DNA of 64,000 nt from an uncultured Chlorobiaceae bacterium (GCA_903824045.1 CAIJVD010000023.1:176963-240962), one strand, 5' to 3'. Shown: positions 1 to 9,870, numbered from the stretch's first letter. Numbers and translations are program-made. Notes: generated from the letters alone by a model not told the origin.

Positions 1-57
1 GCAGGCCGCTTTTATCTCTTCACGAATTGCACCAAGATTTGACGCAATGCTCTCCAT
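1..57 (-). CDS. YggS-family PLP-binding protein, N-terminus only
   Basis: The last 57 bases on the minus strand encode an ATG followed by 18 codons that run off the window edge. The peptide starts MESIASNLGAIREEIKAAC, which resembles the first helix of YggS/YBL036c-type pyridoxal-phosphate homeostasis proteins. A good ribosome binding site (gaagga) lies about 6-8 bases before the ATG, just after the cyclophilin stop codon. Only 19 residues are visible, so the family call is tentative. The presence of a translated start is well supported by the ribosome site and by its operon-like position 10 bp downstream of the cyclophilin gene. Confidence 0.5.
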   Translation of the reverse strand, partial: MESIASNLGAIREEIKAAC

Positions 58-67
58 TCGACTTCCT

Positions 68-559
68 TCAGGATTTAGCCACTGAAACAATGGTCTCTAT
101 GATGACCGGAACGAGGGGGTTGTCGTTAGGGTCGGTGCGCACGGCTGCGATTTTTTCCACTACATCCATGCCTGCATCCACAACGCCGAAAACTGTATAC
201 TGGCCGTCAAGAAAAGCATTATCCGCCTGGTTGATGTAGAACTGGCTGCCAGATGAGGCTTTCTGCGGATTGTTGTCCCTTGCCGCGGCAAGCGTCCCTT
301 TTTTGTTGGGGTTGAGGATCTCGGCCGCAATGCGCTCAGAAGGACCGCCTGTGCCGTGCATGGCGCGTTTCTCCTCAAAGCGTGAGAGCGGATCGCCCGT
401 CTGGATCATGAATCCTTCGATAACCCGGTGAAAGCGGATGCCGTCGTAGTATTTCTCCCCGACAAGCTTGATGAAGTTGTCGCGGTGAAGCGGGGTGTTG
501 TCGTAGAGCGAGATGGTGATCTCTCCAAGGCTGGTCTTGATAATGATCTGTTCGGGCAT
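68..559 (-). CDS. Cyclophilin-type peptidyl-prolyl cis-trans isomerase
   Basis: This 163-residue single-domain cyclophilin catalyses cis/trans isomerisation of prolyl bonds during protein folding. The family pattern is clear: FHRVIEGFMIQTGDP carries the catalytic Arg and the active-site Phe/Met/Gln, followed by SGSQFYIN and the FGVVDAGMDVVEKIA segment. No signal peptide is seen, so the protein is probably cytoplasmic. The length is normal for short bacterial cyclophilins. It lies 30 bp downstream of the TPR membrane protein gene in the same direction, suggesting cotranscription. Confidence 0.93.
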   Translation of the reverse strand: MPEQIIIKTSLGEITISLYDNTPLHRDNFIKLVGEKYYDGIRFHRVIEGFMIQTGDPLSRFEEKRAMHGTGGPSERIAAEILNPNKKGTLAAARDNNPQKASSGSQFYINQADNAFLDGQYTVFGVVDAGMDVVEKIAAVRTDPNDNPLVPVIIETIVSVAKS

Positions 560-589
560 GGCAAAAGGTGTTTGGATCGATGAAGGTGA

Positions 590-1324
590 TTACAGTTTTC
601 CGGAAATCTGCCAGAGAGAGCGCTGCGCAATGGCTGCTGCAGTGGTGCCGGGATAGTCGGCGATAATCTTGTTGTAAAGCTCGGCGGCCTTTTTCAGCTG
701 GCTGGTTATCTGGCAGCTTTCGGCGGCCTTGACGAGGTACTGGGCCTTCAGCACGGTATTTTCAGCCTTTTTGGAGGCATCTTCATAGTTTTCCGTTGCC
801 TGGGCTGGCTGGTTTTTGTTGATGTAGCAGTCGCCCGCTCCGGCAAGTGCGGCTGCGGCAAGGTCGCTGTTGCCGATGGAGACGCTCTTGAACGTCCTGA
901 GTGCGGAATCGAAATCGCCCATGGAGTAGTAGGCGTTGGCAAGCAGCAGGTTTGCCATCTTGCCGCTCGGTGTGCCGCTGTAGGTGTCGGCGATGTTTTT
1001 CAGTCCCGGAAGCTTTCCGTCACCCTCAATGGCTGTTCTGAAATCCCCGCGGTCAATCAGAGGGGCACTCTTTGAGAGAAGAACAGCCGCATCAAGTTCA
1101 CGGCTATCTTGATACCGGAGCCAGAAGAAAGTGCCTGCTGCGAGAGCAAGAATGAGCACAGCGGCGGTGATCAGCGTTTTCTTGTATTTAATGGCGATAA
1201 AGAGCAGGTTCTCATCGGTCGTCGGTGCTGTGTACTGCTGGACGGGCTCGGATTTCTGTATGTCGGTCATGGCTGATGGTTCAGGTTGCTTCGTTGGCTG
1301 CTGCCTCGGGTTCGATTCCGGCAT
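590..1324 (-). CDS. Membrane-anchored TPR protein, YfgM-like
   Basis: This 244-residue protein has a short charged N-terminus, one membrane segment at about residues 53-73 and a C-terminal array of TPR-like helix pairs (for example LLANAYYSMGDFDSALRTF and AGDCYINKNQPAQATENYE). This is the architecture of YfgM-like ancillary Sec translocon/periplasmic proteins. The topology suggests the TPR part lies outside the cytoplasm. The chosen start has an AGG Shine-Dalgarno element about 7 bases upstream; a second ATG at 1270 is possible but has no visible ribosome site. The exact role is not determinable here. Confidence 0.75.
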   Translation of the reverse strand: MPESNPRQQPTKQPEPSAMTDIQKSEPVQQYTAPTTDENLLFIAIKYKKTLITAAVLILALAAGTFFWLRYQDSRELDAAVLLSKSAPLIDRGDFRTAIEGDGKLPGLKNIADTYSGTPSGKMANLLLANAYYSMGDFDSALRTFKSVSIGNSDLAAAALAGAGDCYINKNQPAQATENYEDASKKAENTVLKAQYLVKAAESCQITSQLKKAAELYNKIIADYPGTTAAAIAQRSLWQISGKL

Positions 1325-1392
1325 GCAACCTAATCAAGTTTGCAGGAATTTCAAAATATTTGCACCGGCCGAACCGCGGTGAGTGCAGAGTT

Positions 1393-2166
1393 TCAGGGTG
1401 CCGGCAGTCTGAACAGTTCGGCGGTATTGCGGGCAATTCCTTCACTGGCCTCCTCGAGGGAGATCCCCCTTGCGGCGGCGATGGCTTCGGTGACGAAACG
1501 CACATGGGCGGGCTCGTTTCTCTTTCCCCTGAACGGGACGGGCGAGAGGTAGGGGGCATCGGTTTCGGTGATGAGGTCGTCAAGCGAGAGGCTTCTGATA
1601 ACCTCCGCCAGGATTGAGCGCTTGTAGGTTACCGTGCCGGGAATCGAGAGCTTGAACCCTCTTTTGATGCACTGTCGGGCTATTTCGGTGTCGCCGGAAA
1701 AGCAGTGCAACATGCCGCGCATCCCGGAATGGCACTCCTCCCCAAGAATGCGGAGCATATCTTCCCATGCGTCCCGGCAGTGGATCACCACAGGGAGGTC
1801 AAGAGTGGCTGCCATCCGGAGCATCACACGGAATGCCTCCTGCTGAAGAGGGCGGTCGCTCTCTGGATAGTGGTAGTCGAGACCGATCTCTCCGATGGCA
1901 ACGACTTTCGGAGAGTGTGCCAGAGCTTCGAGCTCTTCGTAAACCTCCGCTCCGATCGCGCCCCTGGCTTCGTGGGGATGAAGCCCGACATTGGCGTAGA
2001 TGAAGTCGAACGCACTGGCCAGTTCGATGGATTTTCGGCTTGTCCGGGCGTCAATACCCGGGTCGATCAGGATGCCGACACCCGCACCCCGGAGACGGTC
2101 GATTACCTCCTGGCGGTCAAGGTCAAAGTCTGGAAAGGAGAGATGGCAGTGAGCGTCAACGAACAT
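1393..2166 (-). CDS. tatD: TatD-family metal-dependent deoxyribonuclease
   Basis: This 257-residue amidohydrolase-fold nuclease has all the expected TatD metal ligands: DAHCHL near the N-terminus, the metal-bridging Glu in EIGLDYH, VIHCRD, LHCFSG and ETDAPYLSP near the C-terminus. TatD enzymes act as 3'-5' DNA exonucleases and are linked to DNA repair and quality control. The 5' end of the gene overlaps the end of lspA by 11 bp, indicating translational coupling. The length is typical. Confidence 0.93.
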   Translation of the reverse strand: MFVDAHCHLSFPDFDLDRQEVIDRLRGAGVGILIDPGIDARTSRKSIELASAFDFIYANVGLHPHEARGAIGAEVYEELEALAHSPKVVAIGEIGLDYHYPESDRPLQQEAFRVMLRMAATLDLPVVIHCRDAWEDMLRILGEECHSGMRGMLHCFSGDTEIARQCIKRGFKLSIPGTVTYKRSILAEVIRSLSLDDLITETDAPYLSPVPFRGKRNEPAHVRFVTEAIAAARGISLEEASEGIARNTAELFRLPAP

Positions 2167-2665
2167 TGTTCAGCGAGCTTGCCGGCGCATCGGGAAAGAG
2201 CCGGTTGTGGAAAAGGATCAGCATGCAGGCCCCGATGGTGATGGCCGAGTCAGCGACGTTGAAAATCGGCCAGAGGTCCAGAGAGATGCCCAGTATTCTG
2301 CCGTGATAGAGGTTGAAATAGATGAAGTCAACAACACGCCCGATGGTGATGCGATCGATCATGTTGCCTGCCCCGCCTCCAACGATGAGGGCGAACGGGA
2401 CAAGAAAGAGCGGGGTGCGGTTTTTGGAGGTAACGACATAGCCGATGACGACGGCTGTAATGAGTCCGGTTAAGAGCAGCAGGACGGCCGGAGGGGCGAA
2501 TTCAACACCGAAGGCTACCCCGCGGTTTTCCGCATAGGTCATGGAGAGCAGGTTGGGTATGATGGTGAAGCTTCCTGTGCCGTCGCGGAGCAGAGAGATT
2601 GCGATTTTTTTCGTCAGCTGGTCGGTGGTGATGACAAGGAGAATAAGGGAGAAAAACAGTTTCAT
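2156..2665 (-). CDS. lspA: Lipoprotein signal peptidase II
   Basis: This 169-residue inner-membrane aspartyl protease removes the signal peptide from diacylglyceryl-modified prolipoproteins. Four hydrophobic segments are visible, with the family boxes [20 protein letters not shown] (first catalytic Asp) and [11 protein letters not shown] (second catalytic Asp). It overlaps tatD by 11 bp at its 3' end and lies 37 bp downstream of aroE. Length and motif spacing match the family. Confidence 0.96.
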   Translation of the reverse strand: MKLFFSLILLVITTDQLTKKIAISLLRDGTGSFTIIPNLLSMTYAENRGVAFGVEFAPPAVLLLLTGLITAVVIGYVVTSKNRTPLFLVPFALIVGGGAGNMIDRITIGRVVDFIYFNLYHGRILGISLDLWPIFNVADSAITIGACMLILFHNRLFPDAPASSLNNVR

Positions 2666-2702
2666 TGTTCCGTCGGATAATCGTGTTTATTGACTTCAGG
2701 CG

Positions 2703-3572
2703 TCAGGTTGTCGGCTGAATCTCTCCCTTCAGCACCTTCCTGACTGCGTCGACAGGCATCTGCATGCCGGTCCAGAGCCTGAAGGCACGTTCGGCCTGTC
2801 CGATCAGCATCTCTATGCCCGGAACGGCTATCGCCCCGCTGCACGCTGCGGCTCTGAGCAGCGGAGTGGCTGGCGGATTGTAGACCATGTCATAGACGAT
2901 CTGGCCTGGAAGAATCAGATTTCCGTCAAGCGGGATGACCGACTGGTATCCCCCGTCATCGCGCCCGCTGGTACCAATGGGTGTGGCATTGACAACAACC
3001 CGGCACTCCCTGACCCGTTCGGGGTCGTCCAGAAGCGCGATGGTGACCGGAGCGGTTTTGTGGTGGCCGCTCTCCTCGAGCAGGGTGCGGGCCTTCCGGG
3101 TGTCGCGGACAAAGAGCAGTATCTCTTCGGGAGCGAAGAACCTCCTGAACGCTTCGATAGCCGCAAGCGCGGCGCCGCCACATCCGAAAATGGCAATTTT
3201 GCGGCCTCTTATGCTCTCGGCATGTTGCTGCAGCGGAGCGGCAAAGCCGGCGATATCGGTATTGTGTCCTGTAAGTCGCCCGTTTTCTATGACAATGGTA
3301 TTGACCGCCTTGATCGCAGCTGCTTCAGGCGAAAGTTCATCGAGAAAGGGGACAACCGTTTTCTTGTAGGGAATGGTGACGCTGAAGCCTCCCATACCGA
3401 GCGCCCGTGCTCCGAAAAGCGCATCCTGGATCAGTTCATGCGAAGCGACGTTGAAAATGGTATAGTGGCTGTCAAGGCCGAGGATATCGAAAGCCGTGTT
3501 ATGAATAAGCGGGGAGTAGGAATAATCAACGGCCCGGCCGATGAGACCGTAGATTTTCTTTGCTTTCTTCAT
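2703..3572 (-). CDS. aroE: Shikimate dehydrogenase (NADP+)
   Basis: This 289-residue enzyme reduces 3-dehydroshikimate to shikimate in aromatic amino acid synthesis. The N-terminal substrate domain contains YSYSPLIHNTAF, VTIPYKK (catalytic Lys) and the substrate-binding NTDIAGF. The nucleotide domain has GCGGAALAAIEAF. The C-terminal Gln is in MLIGQAERAF. It is about 15 residues longer than the average AroE and otherwise canonical. It lies 25 bp downstream of the large TPR gene. Confidence 0.95.
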   Translation of the reverse strand: MKKAKKIYGLIGRAVDYSYSPLIHNTAFDILGLDSHYTIFNVASHELIQDALFGARALGMGGFSVTIPYKKTVVPFLDELSPEAAAIKAVNTIVIENGRLTGHNTDIAGFAAPLQQHAESIRGRKIAIFGCGGAALAAIEAFRRFFAPEEILLFVRDTRKARTLLEESGHHKTAPVTIALLDDPERVRECRVVVNATPIGTSGRDDGGYQSVIPLDGNLILPGQIVYDMVYNPPATPLLRAAACSGAIAVPGIEMLIGQAERAFRLWTGMQMPVDAVRKVLKGEIQPTT

Positions 3573-3597
3573 TCAGGTTTTTCCGCTCTCGTTGTGA

Positions 3598-4995
3598 TCA
3601 TGAAATGCCGAGCATCCGTCTGACGGAATCCTGCTGGTAGAGTTCCGGAAAGGTACTCTGGAAGAGCATTTTCTTGTCCGGATCGATCTTGAACGCCTTG
3701 CTCAGGGCTTTAAGGGTACTGAGTTTGTCTCCCATGGCAAAATATGCCGCGGCAATCTCGAAATGGGCATCGGCCGACAGGGGCTGAAGCTTCAGCGAGT
3801 GCTGCAGGGCGTCAATTGATGCAGTAACATGACCGGCCTCCCGGAGCACCATGGCAAAATCAACCCATATCTGCGGACTTTCCGCATCCAGATCGATAAT
3901 CTCCCGGTAGGTCACCAGTGAGTTTTCAAGATCATTGAGGTTGTACTCGATCTCGGCTTTCAGCAGAAGGAACTCAATGCTGTCTGGCAGGGCGATGAGA
4001 GCCTGGCCTATTGCGGCAATGGCCTCTTCATACTCCTCAAGAGCCTCATGGCAACAGGCGAGCGCAAACCAGGCATCGGTAAAGTCACTGCTGATCTCTA
4101 TGCAGCGACGGTAACAGTGGGTCGCCTCACTGTACTCTTCGAGCTCTTCATAGGCTATGCCGAGGTTATAGAGCGCGTTAATGTCATCCGGCTCGTACTC
4201 GATGGTTTTGATATAGCTTTCGGCAGCCTCCTCGATGCGTCCGGTTATGGCGAGGACGTTGGCACGGTTGTACCAGGCCGAGCTGAAGTCATCGGAGATC
4301 GCCAGGGCCATGTCGTAGCTGTCGAGCGCCTCGTCGTAGCGCTTCATCTTGCTCAGTACCAGGCCGTTATTGTACCAGGCGTTGATATTATAGGGGTCAA
4401 GATCGAAAGTTTTGCGGTAGCAGGAGGTGCTCTCCTCAAGCTTTCCAAGCACATCCTTGCAGTAGGCAAGTTCATACCATGCGTCGGAAAATTCCACATC
4501 AAGCTCCAGGGCGCGCTCAAAGTTCGACTCCGCTTCGGTGAACTGCTCCATGCGCTGCAGGACGATTCCCCGATAGTAGTGATACTCCTTTTCAATCGAT
4601 GAGTCGACAATGACCGTATCGAGCTCTTCCATCGCCTCATCAAGATTTCCGGTATTGAAGTATGCGAGCGCAAGGTTCAGCGTCATTTCGCTGTCAGCAG
4701 GGCTGAGCAGAACAGCTCGCTTGAAGGATTCGAGTGCCTCTTCGAACGATCCGTTCAGTGTCAGGCAGTTGCCAAGGTGGAACCACGTTTCGGTGTTAAA
4801 GGGGGCGATCTCTTCAAGACGACGTGCGACGGCAAGCGCATCGATAAGGAATCCGTCCTCATTGTACTGGTTGATCCGGTCGACAAGCTCATCGGCATCA
4901 AACATCGCGTCGAGACCCTCAAGGTCAGGCAGATCCTTTCCTGACGGCCGCGGAGGGAGCTCCTGGTGATCGTCAAAGAAGTCGGATAGATTCAT
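3598..4995 (-). CDS. Large TPR-repeat protein
   Basis: This 465-residue acidic protein consists almost entirely of tandem 34-residue TPR units, roughly twelve, with repeated [25 protein letters not shown] patterns. It has no signal peptide, membrane segment or enzymatic domain. TPR superhelices act as protein-protein scaffolds; partner and role cannot be read from sequence. The position upstream of aroE/lspA suggests only cotranscription. Proteins of this design are common in green sulfur bacteria. Confidence 0.8.
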   Translation of the reverse strand: MNLSDFFDDHQELPPRPSGKDLPDLEGLDAMFDADELVDRINQYNEDGFLIDALAVARRLEEIAPFNTETWFHLGNCLTLNGSFEEALESFKRAVLLSPADSEMTLNLALAYFNTGNLDEAMEELDTVIVDSSIEKEYHYYRGIVLQRMEQFTEAESNFERALELDVEFSDAWYELAYCKDVLGKLEESTSCYRKTFDLDPYNINAWYNNGLVLSKMKRYDEALDSYDMALAISDDFSSAWYNRANVLAITGRIEEAAESYIKTIEYEPDDINALYNLGIAYEELEEYSEATHCYRRCIEISSDFTDAWFALACCHEALEEYEEAIAAIGQALIALPDSIEFLLLKAEIEYNLNDLENSLVTYREIIDLDAESPQIWVDFAMVLREAGHVTASIDALQHSLKLQPLSADAHFEIAAAYFAMGDKLSTLKALSKAFKIDPDKKMLFQSTFPELYQQDSVRRMLGIS

Positions 4996-5116
4996 AAAGA
5001 GTCATAAGGGGTTTCTCGAGTCACTATCATCGGTCGCTGAACATATCGGTAAATATAACAGAATTTTCTTAAGAAAAATAGATGAAGGGTCGAGAACAGT
5101 GTGACCCAGAGGCCAT

Positions 5117-7009
5117 TCACGGGTGGTAAAATTGCCGGATAGCCCCGGCTGTTCGGGCTCCCGCAGCATCCTTAAGCTCCTCGAATGTGGCCCGTGATAC
5201 AGCGTCGGCGGAGCCGAACTTTTCCAGAAGCCTGAATGCCGTTTTCTCCCCGATCCCGGGGATGGAGGTGAGCTCGGTCTGCAACGTGCGCTCCCGGCGG
5301 AGCTTGCGGTGATAGGTGATTGCAAAGCGGTGGGCTTCGTCGCGCAGCTGCTGCAGCAGCTTGAGCGCGGGAGAAGTTTTAGCCAGATTGAACGGGTCGG
5401 GCGCATGCGGGGTAAAAATCTCCTCAATCCGTTTTGCCAGTCCGATGACAGGGATGGTGAGCCCAAGCGATTCGAGTACCCGGTAAGCGGTGTTGACCTG
5501 TCCTTTTCCTCCGTCTACGACAATGAGGTCGGGCAGCGGAAGCTCTCCGGAGAGTGAGCCGCTGTACCGGCGGCGGACGACCTCCTCCATTGCGGCATAG
5601 TCGTCCGAGCCTTCGAAGCTCCGGAGGCGGAACATCCTGTAGTCCGATTTTTTCGGTCGTCCTTTTTCGAAGCAGACCATCGAGCTGACGTAGTCGGTGC
5701 CCTGCAGGTGCGAGTTGTCGAAACACTCGATTCTTTCGGGCAGTGAAGGCAGCCGCAGCACATCCCTGAGCGCCGAAAGACCGTAGTGCTCGCGGGCCGC
5801 CTCGCCGCGCTTCTGTTTTTGTATGAGGAACTCTTCAAGATGGTGGCGAGCGTTCTGACGGCACATTTCAAGCAGATGAGCCTTTTCGCCTATCAGCGGC
5901 ACAATAATCCGGACATTTTTCCTCTCACGCTGCTCCTCCATCAATTTCGTTTTCAACAGTGCTCGCAGTGCGTGCTCTTCATCTCCCTCAAGCGCTTCAT
6001 GGAGCAGGATCTCGTCGGGAATTGACTCGATGGTGTCGAGATAGTACTTTTCGAGCACCTTTGTCTGCAGGGCAGCGGGGCTCTCTCCTTCGGTATTGTT
6101 CATGTATATTCGCTGCGAACCGAGGAGCTTGCCCTCGCGAATTTTGAAAACGACCCCGCAGGCATCATCCTCACCCATCGCAACCGCAAAGACATCCCGG
6201 TCGAGCCCGTCGCCGGCCACAACCTTCTGGCGCTCCGCATAGCGCTTCAGGCTCTCCAGCTGCGCCTTTATCTCGGACGCCTGTTCAAAGCGCAGCTCGG
6301 CCGCATGGTGCTGCATCCGCTCGGTAAGCATCCGTATCATTGCGGATGTCTTTCCCTTGAGGAGCCGGACGATCTCATCAATCATGGCAAGGTACTCACC
6401 CTCTGGCTGCAGTCCGGCACAGGGTCCCTTGCACTTCTCTATGTGATAGTCGAGACAGAGCTTGATCTTGCCAGAGGCGATTGTTTCCGGAGTCAGCCTG
6501 TGGCGGCAGCTTCGTACGGGAAAGAGTGTGCCGATGAGATCCAGAATCGAACGGAGCTGGCCCGCTTCAGTATAGGGGCCAAAAAAGGTGGAGCCGTCTC
6601 TTCTCAGCTGGCGGGTAAGGAAGATGCGCGGAAAGGGTTCACTGGTGATGACCAGGTAGGGGTATGTCTTGTCATCCTTCAGATTGATGTTATAGCGCGG
6701 CTTCAGCTCCTTGATCAGATTGTTCTCAAGGATCAGGGCTTCAACCTCGGACGAGGTGATGATGACTTCCAGGTCGTCAATATGGTTGACAAGCACAAGG
6801 GTCTTGCCCGACATCTGCTGGCGATTTCTGAAATAGGAGCGCACCCGGTTGCGGAGGTTTTTTGCCTTGCCGACATAGATGACCCTCCCCTTTTCGTTTC
6901 TGAACTGGTAGACTCCCGGGGAGGTGGGGAGTGTTGAGAGCTTCTCATCGAGAGCCTGGCTACTTCCGCCGGTTCCTTGCGGCTCATCATGACGGTCTAA
7001 TTCTGCCAT
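5117..7009 (-). CDS. uvrC: Excinuclease ABC subunit C
   Basis: This 630-residue UvrC makes both incisions around lesions during nucleotide excision repair with UvrA and UvrB. The order is a GIY-YIG domain (GVYQFRNEKGRVIYVGKAKNL, about residues 32-52), a UvrB-binding UVR motif around residues 210-250, an RNase H-like C-terminal nuclease (IECFDNSHLQGT, LIVVDGGKGQVN) and a terminal helix-hairpin-helix pair (IPGIGEKTAFRLLEKFGS). The length is normal. A strong terminator at 7057-7091 separates it from the upstream transporter genes. Confidence 0.97.
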   Translation of the reverse strand: MAELDRHDEPQGTGGSSQALDEKLSTLPTSPGVYQFRNEKGRVIYVGKAKNLRNRVRSYFRNRQQMSGKTLVLVNHIDDLEVIITSSEVEALILENNLIKELKPRYNINLKDDKTYPYLVITSEPFPRIFLTRQLRRDGSTFFGPYTEAGQLRSILDLIGTLFPVRSCRHRLTPETIASGKIKLCLDYHIEKCKGPCAGLQPEGEYLAMIDEIVRLLKGKTSAMIRMLTERMQHHAAELRFEQASEIKAQLESLKRYAERQKVVAGDGLDRDVFAVAMGEDDACGVVFKIREGKLLGSQRIYMNNTEGESPAALQTKVLEKYYLDTIESIPDEILLHEALEGDEEHALRALLKTKLMEEQRERKNVRIIVPLIGEKAHLLEMCRQNARHHLEEFLIQKQKRGEAAREHYGLSALRDVLRLPSLPERIECFDNSHLQGTDYVSSMVCFEKGRPKKSDYRMFRLRSFEGSDDYAAMEEVVRRRYSGSLSGELPLPDLIVVDGGKGQVNTAYRVLESLGLTIPVIGLAKRIEEIFTPHAPDPFNLAKTSPALKLLQQLRDEAHRFAITYHRKLRRERTLQTELTSIPGIGEKTAFRLLEKFGSADAVSRATFEELKDAAGARTAGAIRQFYHP

Positions 7010-7056
7010 ACAGGGGGGACTGGGTCTTGGTTCAATAAAGCACGCTACCCATAAAA

Positions 7057-7091
7057 AACGAAAAGCCGCAAGAAAGTTGCGGCTTTTCGTT
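7057..7091 (-). terminator. Rho-independent terminator
   Basis: A perfect 15-bp stem (7057-7071 with 7077-7091) with a 5-base loop sits between the small membrane protein gene and uvrC. T-runs lie on both flanks, so on the minus strand it ends transcripts coming from the transporter genes. It is also symmetrical enough to act in the other direction. Confidence 0.88.
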
Positions 7092-7122
7092 AAAAAAAGA
7101 GAGAAAACGTGGTCAGAGACTC

Positions 7123-7347
7123 TTACTCAATGACATCATATTCACCCTTCAGGGCAAAGATACCGAAGGTAATGAGGCTGAACGCGATGATCGGCATGAG
7201 CACGACGATCACGATTGACCAGAAAATCCAGTTCTCTTCACTGGGTTTTGCGGCAATCTCTTTCATTGCCTGCTTGATGACCAGAGGGATAATCCCCACT
7301 CCCATGAGCGCCCAGAGAATCCCGAAAATCCTTTTAATTGCTGACAT
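7123..7347 (-). CDS. Small two-span membrane protein next to an MHS transporter
   Basis: This 74-residue protein has two hydrophobic segments (about residues 8-24 and 42-66). I recognise no named family. The start was set at 7347, where MSAIKRIFGILWALMG begins, because the longer frame would overlap the transporter stop region without a ribosome site. It begins 26 bp after the transporter gene and precedes a strong terminator, so the two are probably one transcript. It may be an accessory subunit of the transporter; that is inference from position. Confidence 0.6.
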   Translation of the reverse strand: MSAIKRIFGILWALMGVGIIPLVIKQAMKEIAAKPSEENWIFWSIVIVVLMPIIAFSLITFGIFALKGEYDVIE

Positions 7348-7373
7348 AATCGATTGATTTTTAAGGTTCTTGG

Positions 7374-8948
7374 TTACTCGACGTCCATGTTGTTGGTCTT
7401 GTTTGAAATGTAGAGCGAGCCGATCACAAAGCTGACGCTTGCAATCAGGATCGGGTACCACAGACCAGCAAGCGGATCGGCCGGCGGAAGATCTGCTGCC
7501 GGACGGGTAGCTTCAACAAGACGGGTTGAGATGAGCGGTACCAGACCGCCGAATACACCGTTGCCGATATGGTATGGCAGCGACATCGAGGTGTAGCGGA
7601 TGCGGGTCGGGAAGAGCTCGACAAGGAATGCGGCGATAGGGCCGTAGACCATGGTGACGAAGATCACCTGAATCAGTACCAGGCCTATCATCTTGTAGAA
7701 GATGTCCTGAGGCAGGGTGACTTCCTTCTTGGTCTCAGGTTTCATCTTGTCTTTTGCCAAAGCGGCTTTTGCCACTGGATCGATCGGGAACTTCTTCTTG
7801 ACAGTCTCCTTGAAGGTTGTTCCGTCGGTGAATGACTTGATAGTAACTGTGGTGATGAGCGAGTCTGCACCCTTGACATCAGCCTTTACCTTCACCTCTT
7901 TTTTCTCGACGACTTCGACCTTGTTTTTCAGGTTTGCATCGCTGTACATGATGGTGTAGATCGGCCTGTAGGCGAGAACGGCGATAAGCATGCCAGCCAT
8001 CATGATGTACTTGCGTCCGATTTTGTCGGAGAGCGAACCGAAGAGGATGAAGAATGGTGTGCCGATAACCAGCGCAACCGAGATGATCAGGTTGCTCTGA
8101 ACAAACTCGACGTTACAGGCATTCTGCAGGAAGGAGAGCGCGTAGAACTGTCCGGTGTACCAGACAACACCCTGACCGGCGGTTGCACCGAGCAGCGCGA
8201 TAAGCACCATCTTCAGGTTACCCTTCTGCTTGAAGCTCTCAGCAAGCGGGTTGGCAGAGGTTTTGCCCTCTTTCTTCATCTTTGCGAAGAGCGGAGACTC
8301 CGACATCTTCATGCGGATGTAGATCGAGATGCCTACAAGAAATGCGGAAAGGATAAACGGAATACGCCATCCCCAGTCGGTGAAGGCCTCAACGCCGATC
8401 GTCTGACGGATGATGAGGATAATGCCGAGGGCAAGGAAGAGACCGACCGTAGCTGTCGTCTGGATCCAGCTGGTCCAGAAGCCGCGCTTGCCTACAGGCG
8501 AGTGTTCAGCTACATAGGTCGCCGCACCGCCGTACTCACCGCCAAGCGCAAGACCCTGCAGCAGTCTGAGCAGGAAGACGATTGCCGGGGCAACAAATCC
8601 GATGGTCTTGTAGCCCGGAACAAGTCCGATGGCGAAGGTTGATCCGCCCATGATGACGAGGGTGACAAGGAAGGTGTACTTCCTGCCGATAAGATCGCCA
8701 AGGCGACCGAAGAAGAGTGCGCCGAAAGGTCTGACAACGAAACCTGCAGCAAAGGTTGCCAGTGTGGCAAGCAGTGCAGCGGTCGGATTGTCTTTCGGGA
8801 AGAACTGCTCGGAGATGATTTTCGCGAGCGTACCGAAGATATAAAAGTCATACCACTCGATAAGGGTACCGACCGACGAAGCGGCGATAACCCTCCGGGT
8901 GCTGCTCACCTCTTCGGTCTGTGAAACGTTTGTGACATTTTGTGCCAT
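7374..8948 (-). CDS. MFS transporter, metabolite:H+ symporter (MHS) type, with a charged insertion
   Basis: This 524-residue 12-span major facilitator resembles the ProP/KgtP/ShiA group. GRLGDLIGRKYTF is the loop 2-3 signature, LRLLQGLALGGEYGGAATYVAEH is typical of MHS carriers, and SDKIGRKYIM repeats the signature in the second half. Substrates in this group are organic acids or compatible solutes; the specific one is not readable here. A hydrophilic, Lys/Glu-rich insertion of about 80 residues (roughly 337-415) interrupts the second half before the GLVLIQVIFVTMVYG span. The gene is followed by a small membrane protein. Confidence 0.85.
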   Translation of the reverse strand: MAQNVTNVSQTEEVSSTRRVIAASSVGTLIEWYDFYIFGTLAKIISEQFFPKDNPTAALLATLATFAAGFVVRPFGALFFGRLGDLIGRKYTFLVTLVIMGGSTFAIGLVPGYKTIGFVAPAIVFLLRLLQGLALGGEYGGAATYVAEHSPVGKRGFWTSWIQTTATVGLFLALGIILIIRQTIGVEAFTDWGWRIPFILSAFLVGISIYIRMKMSESPLFAKMKKEGKTSANPLAESFKQKGNLKMVLIALLGATAGQGVVWYTGQFYALSFLQNACNVEFVQSNLIISVALVIGTPFFILFGSLSDKIGRKYIMMAGMLIAVLAYRPIYTIMYSDANLKNKVEVVEKKEVKVKADVKGADSLITTVTIKSFTDGTTFKETVKKKFPIDPVAKAALAKDKMKPETKKEVTLPQDIFYKMIGLVLIQVIFVTMVYGPIAAFLVELFPTRIRYTSMSLPYHIGNGVFGGLVPLISTRLVEATRPAADLPPADPLAGLWYPILIASVSFVIGSLYISNKTNNMDVE

Positions 8949-9031
8949 AAAAGTCTGCGTTGAATTGTTGAACTAAAATTTAGGTCTTTTTTTTTCTGCA
9001 TCTCGAATGGTCGAAATGCAACCGGGTCTAC

Positions 9032-9469
9032 TTACTTGATGAACTCATGCTCGGTTGACTTGACGACCAGTACCGGGCATGGTGCGCGGCGGATGACGTG
9101 CTCAGCGACGCTTCCAAGGAAAAGGCGCTTCAGGCCACGGCGGCCGTGTGAGCCCATAATGATGACATCAGCTTCCTTGCGTCTTGCGTAGTCGATGATG
9201 CACTCTTCGGCAAAGCCTTCGTAGATGACATAGTCGGCCACGATGCCTGCGATCTTCTCTTCCTCGATCAGCGCGGCAAGCTTTTTCTCCGCCTCCGCAC
9301 GTTCAGCTTCCAGACCGTGAGAGTAGTTGATGGTCGGGTCGTTCTCGACAACGCCGACCAGAAAGATCTCGCCACCAGAGAGTTTCGCAAATTCGTTCGC
9401 GTATTGCAGCGATTTGCGTGACAGCTCGGAGAAATCAATCGGGCAGATGATTTTTTTGATGCTAATCAT
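9032..9469 (-). CDS. Universal stress protein, UspA family
   Basis: This 145-residue single Usp domain starts with KIICPIDFSELSRKSLQYA and carries the ATP-binding G-2x-G-9x-G(S) pattern in MGSHGRRGLKRLFLGSVAEH. That places it with ATP-binding Usp proteins rather than the non-binding UspA proper. It is cytoplasmic, with a stress or energy-signalling role inferred from the family. It lies 83 bp upstream of the MHS transporter gene in the same direction. Confidence 0.9.
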   Translation of the reverse strand: MISIKKIICPIDFSELSRKSLQYANEFAKLSGGEIFLVGVVENDPTINYSHGLEAERAEAEKKLAALIEEEKIAGIVADYVIYEGFAEECIIDYARRKEADVIIMGSHGRRGLKRLFLGSVAEHVIRRAPCPVLVVKSTEHEFIK

Positions 9470-9829
9470 AGTACCGTTGTTCTGTTTTGGTTATGGAAAT
9501 AATCCGGTTTAATGGTGATGTATCGAATAACAGTCATGCATTCCCCCATTGAGGGTTGTGTAACAATCGAAAAAAAACGCACCTCGAGCATCTATGGCAC
9601 AGAGGTATTCGGTGTCGAAGGACAAAAAGATATCTGCCGGAGCAAGGCTATCTCTCTTGGTCGCAAAAAAATACAAACGGGAAAAACTGTTGGTGCTCAT
9701 CGGTCGAGAGGTTCGGAGCACGCATCATAAACAGCTGGTTACCATAATATCAGAAAAAAAACAGGGTATCACAATTGTTTATTTCATCTGGCGATACAAG
9801 GCGCCGGGCAGATCTGGCGTGAAAAAAAA
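9470..9829. other. Intergenic region, no supported gene
   Basis: About 360 bases between the uspA start and the porin terminator. Only short frames without ribosome sites or family resemblance occur on either strand. The region is A/T-rich with several poly-A/T tracts. It probably holds the uspA promoter, but I cannot assign -10/-35 elements with confidence. Confidence 0.5.
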
Positions 9830-9847
9830 GCCGCAGTTGCCTGCGGC
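9830..9847 (-). terminator. Terminator of the porin gene
   Basis: A 7-bp GC-rich stem, gccgcag and ctgcggc around a 4-base loop, flanked by eight A on the left and five T on the right. On the minus strand it lies 23 bases after the porin stop codon and is followed by a long U-run. The flanking T-run also makes it bidirectional. Confidence 0.85.
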
Positions 9848-9870
9848 TTTTTGTAGGGTTATGCCGCAGC

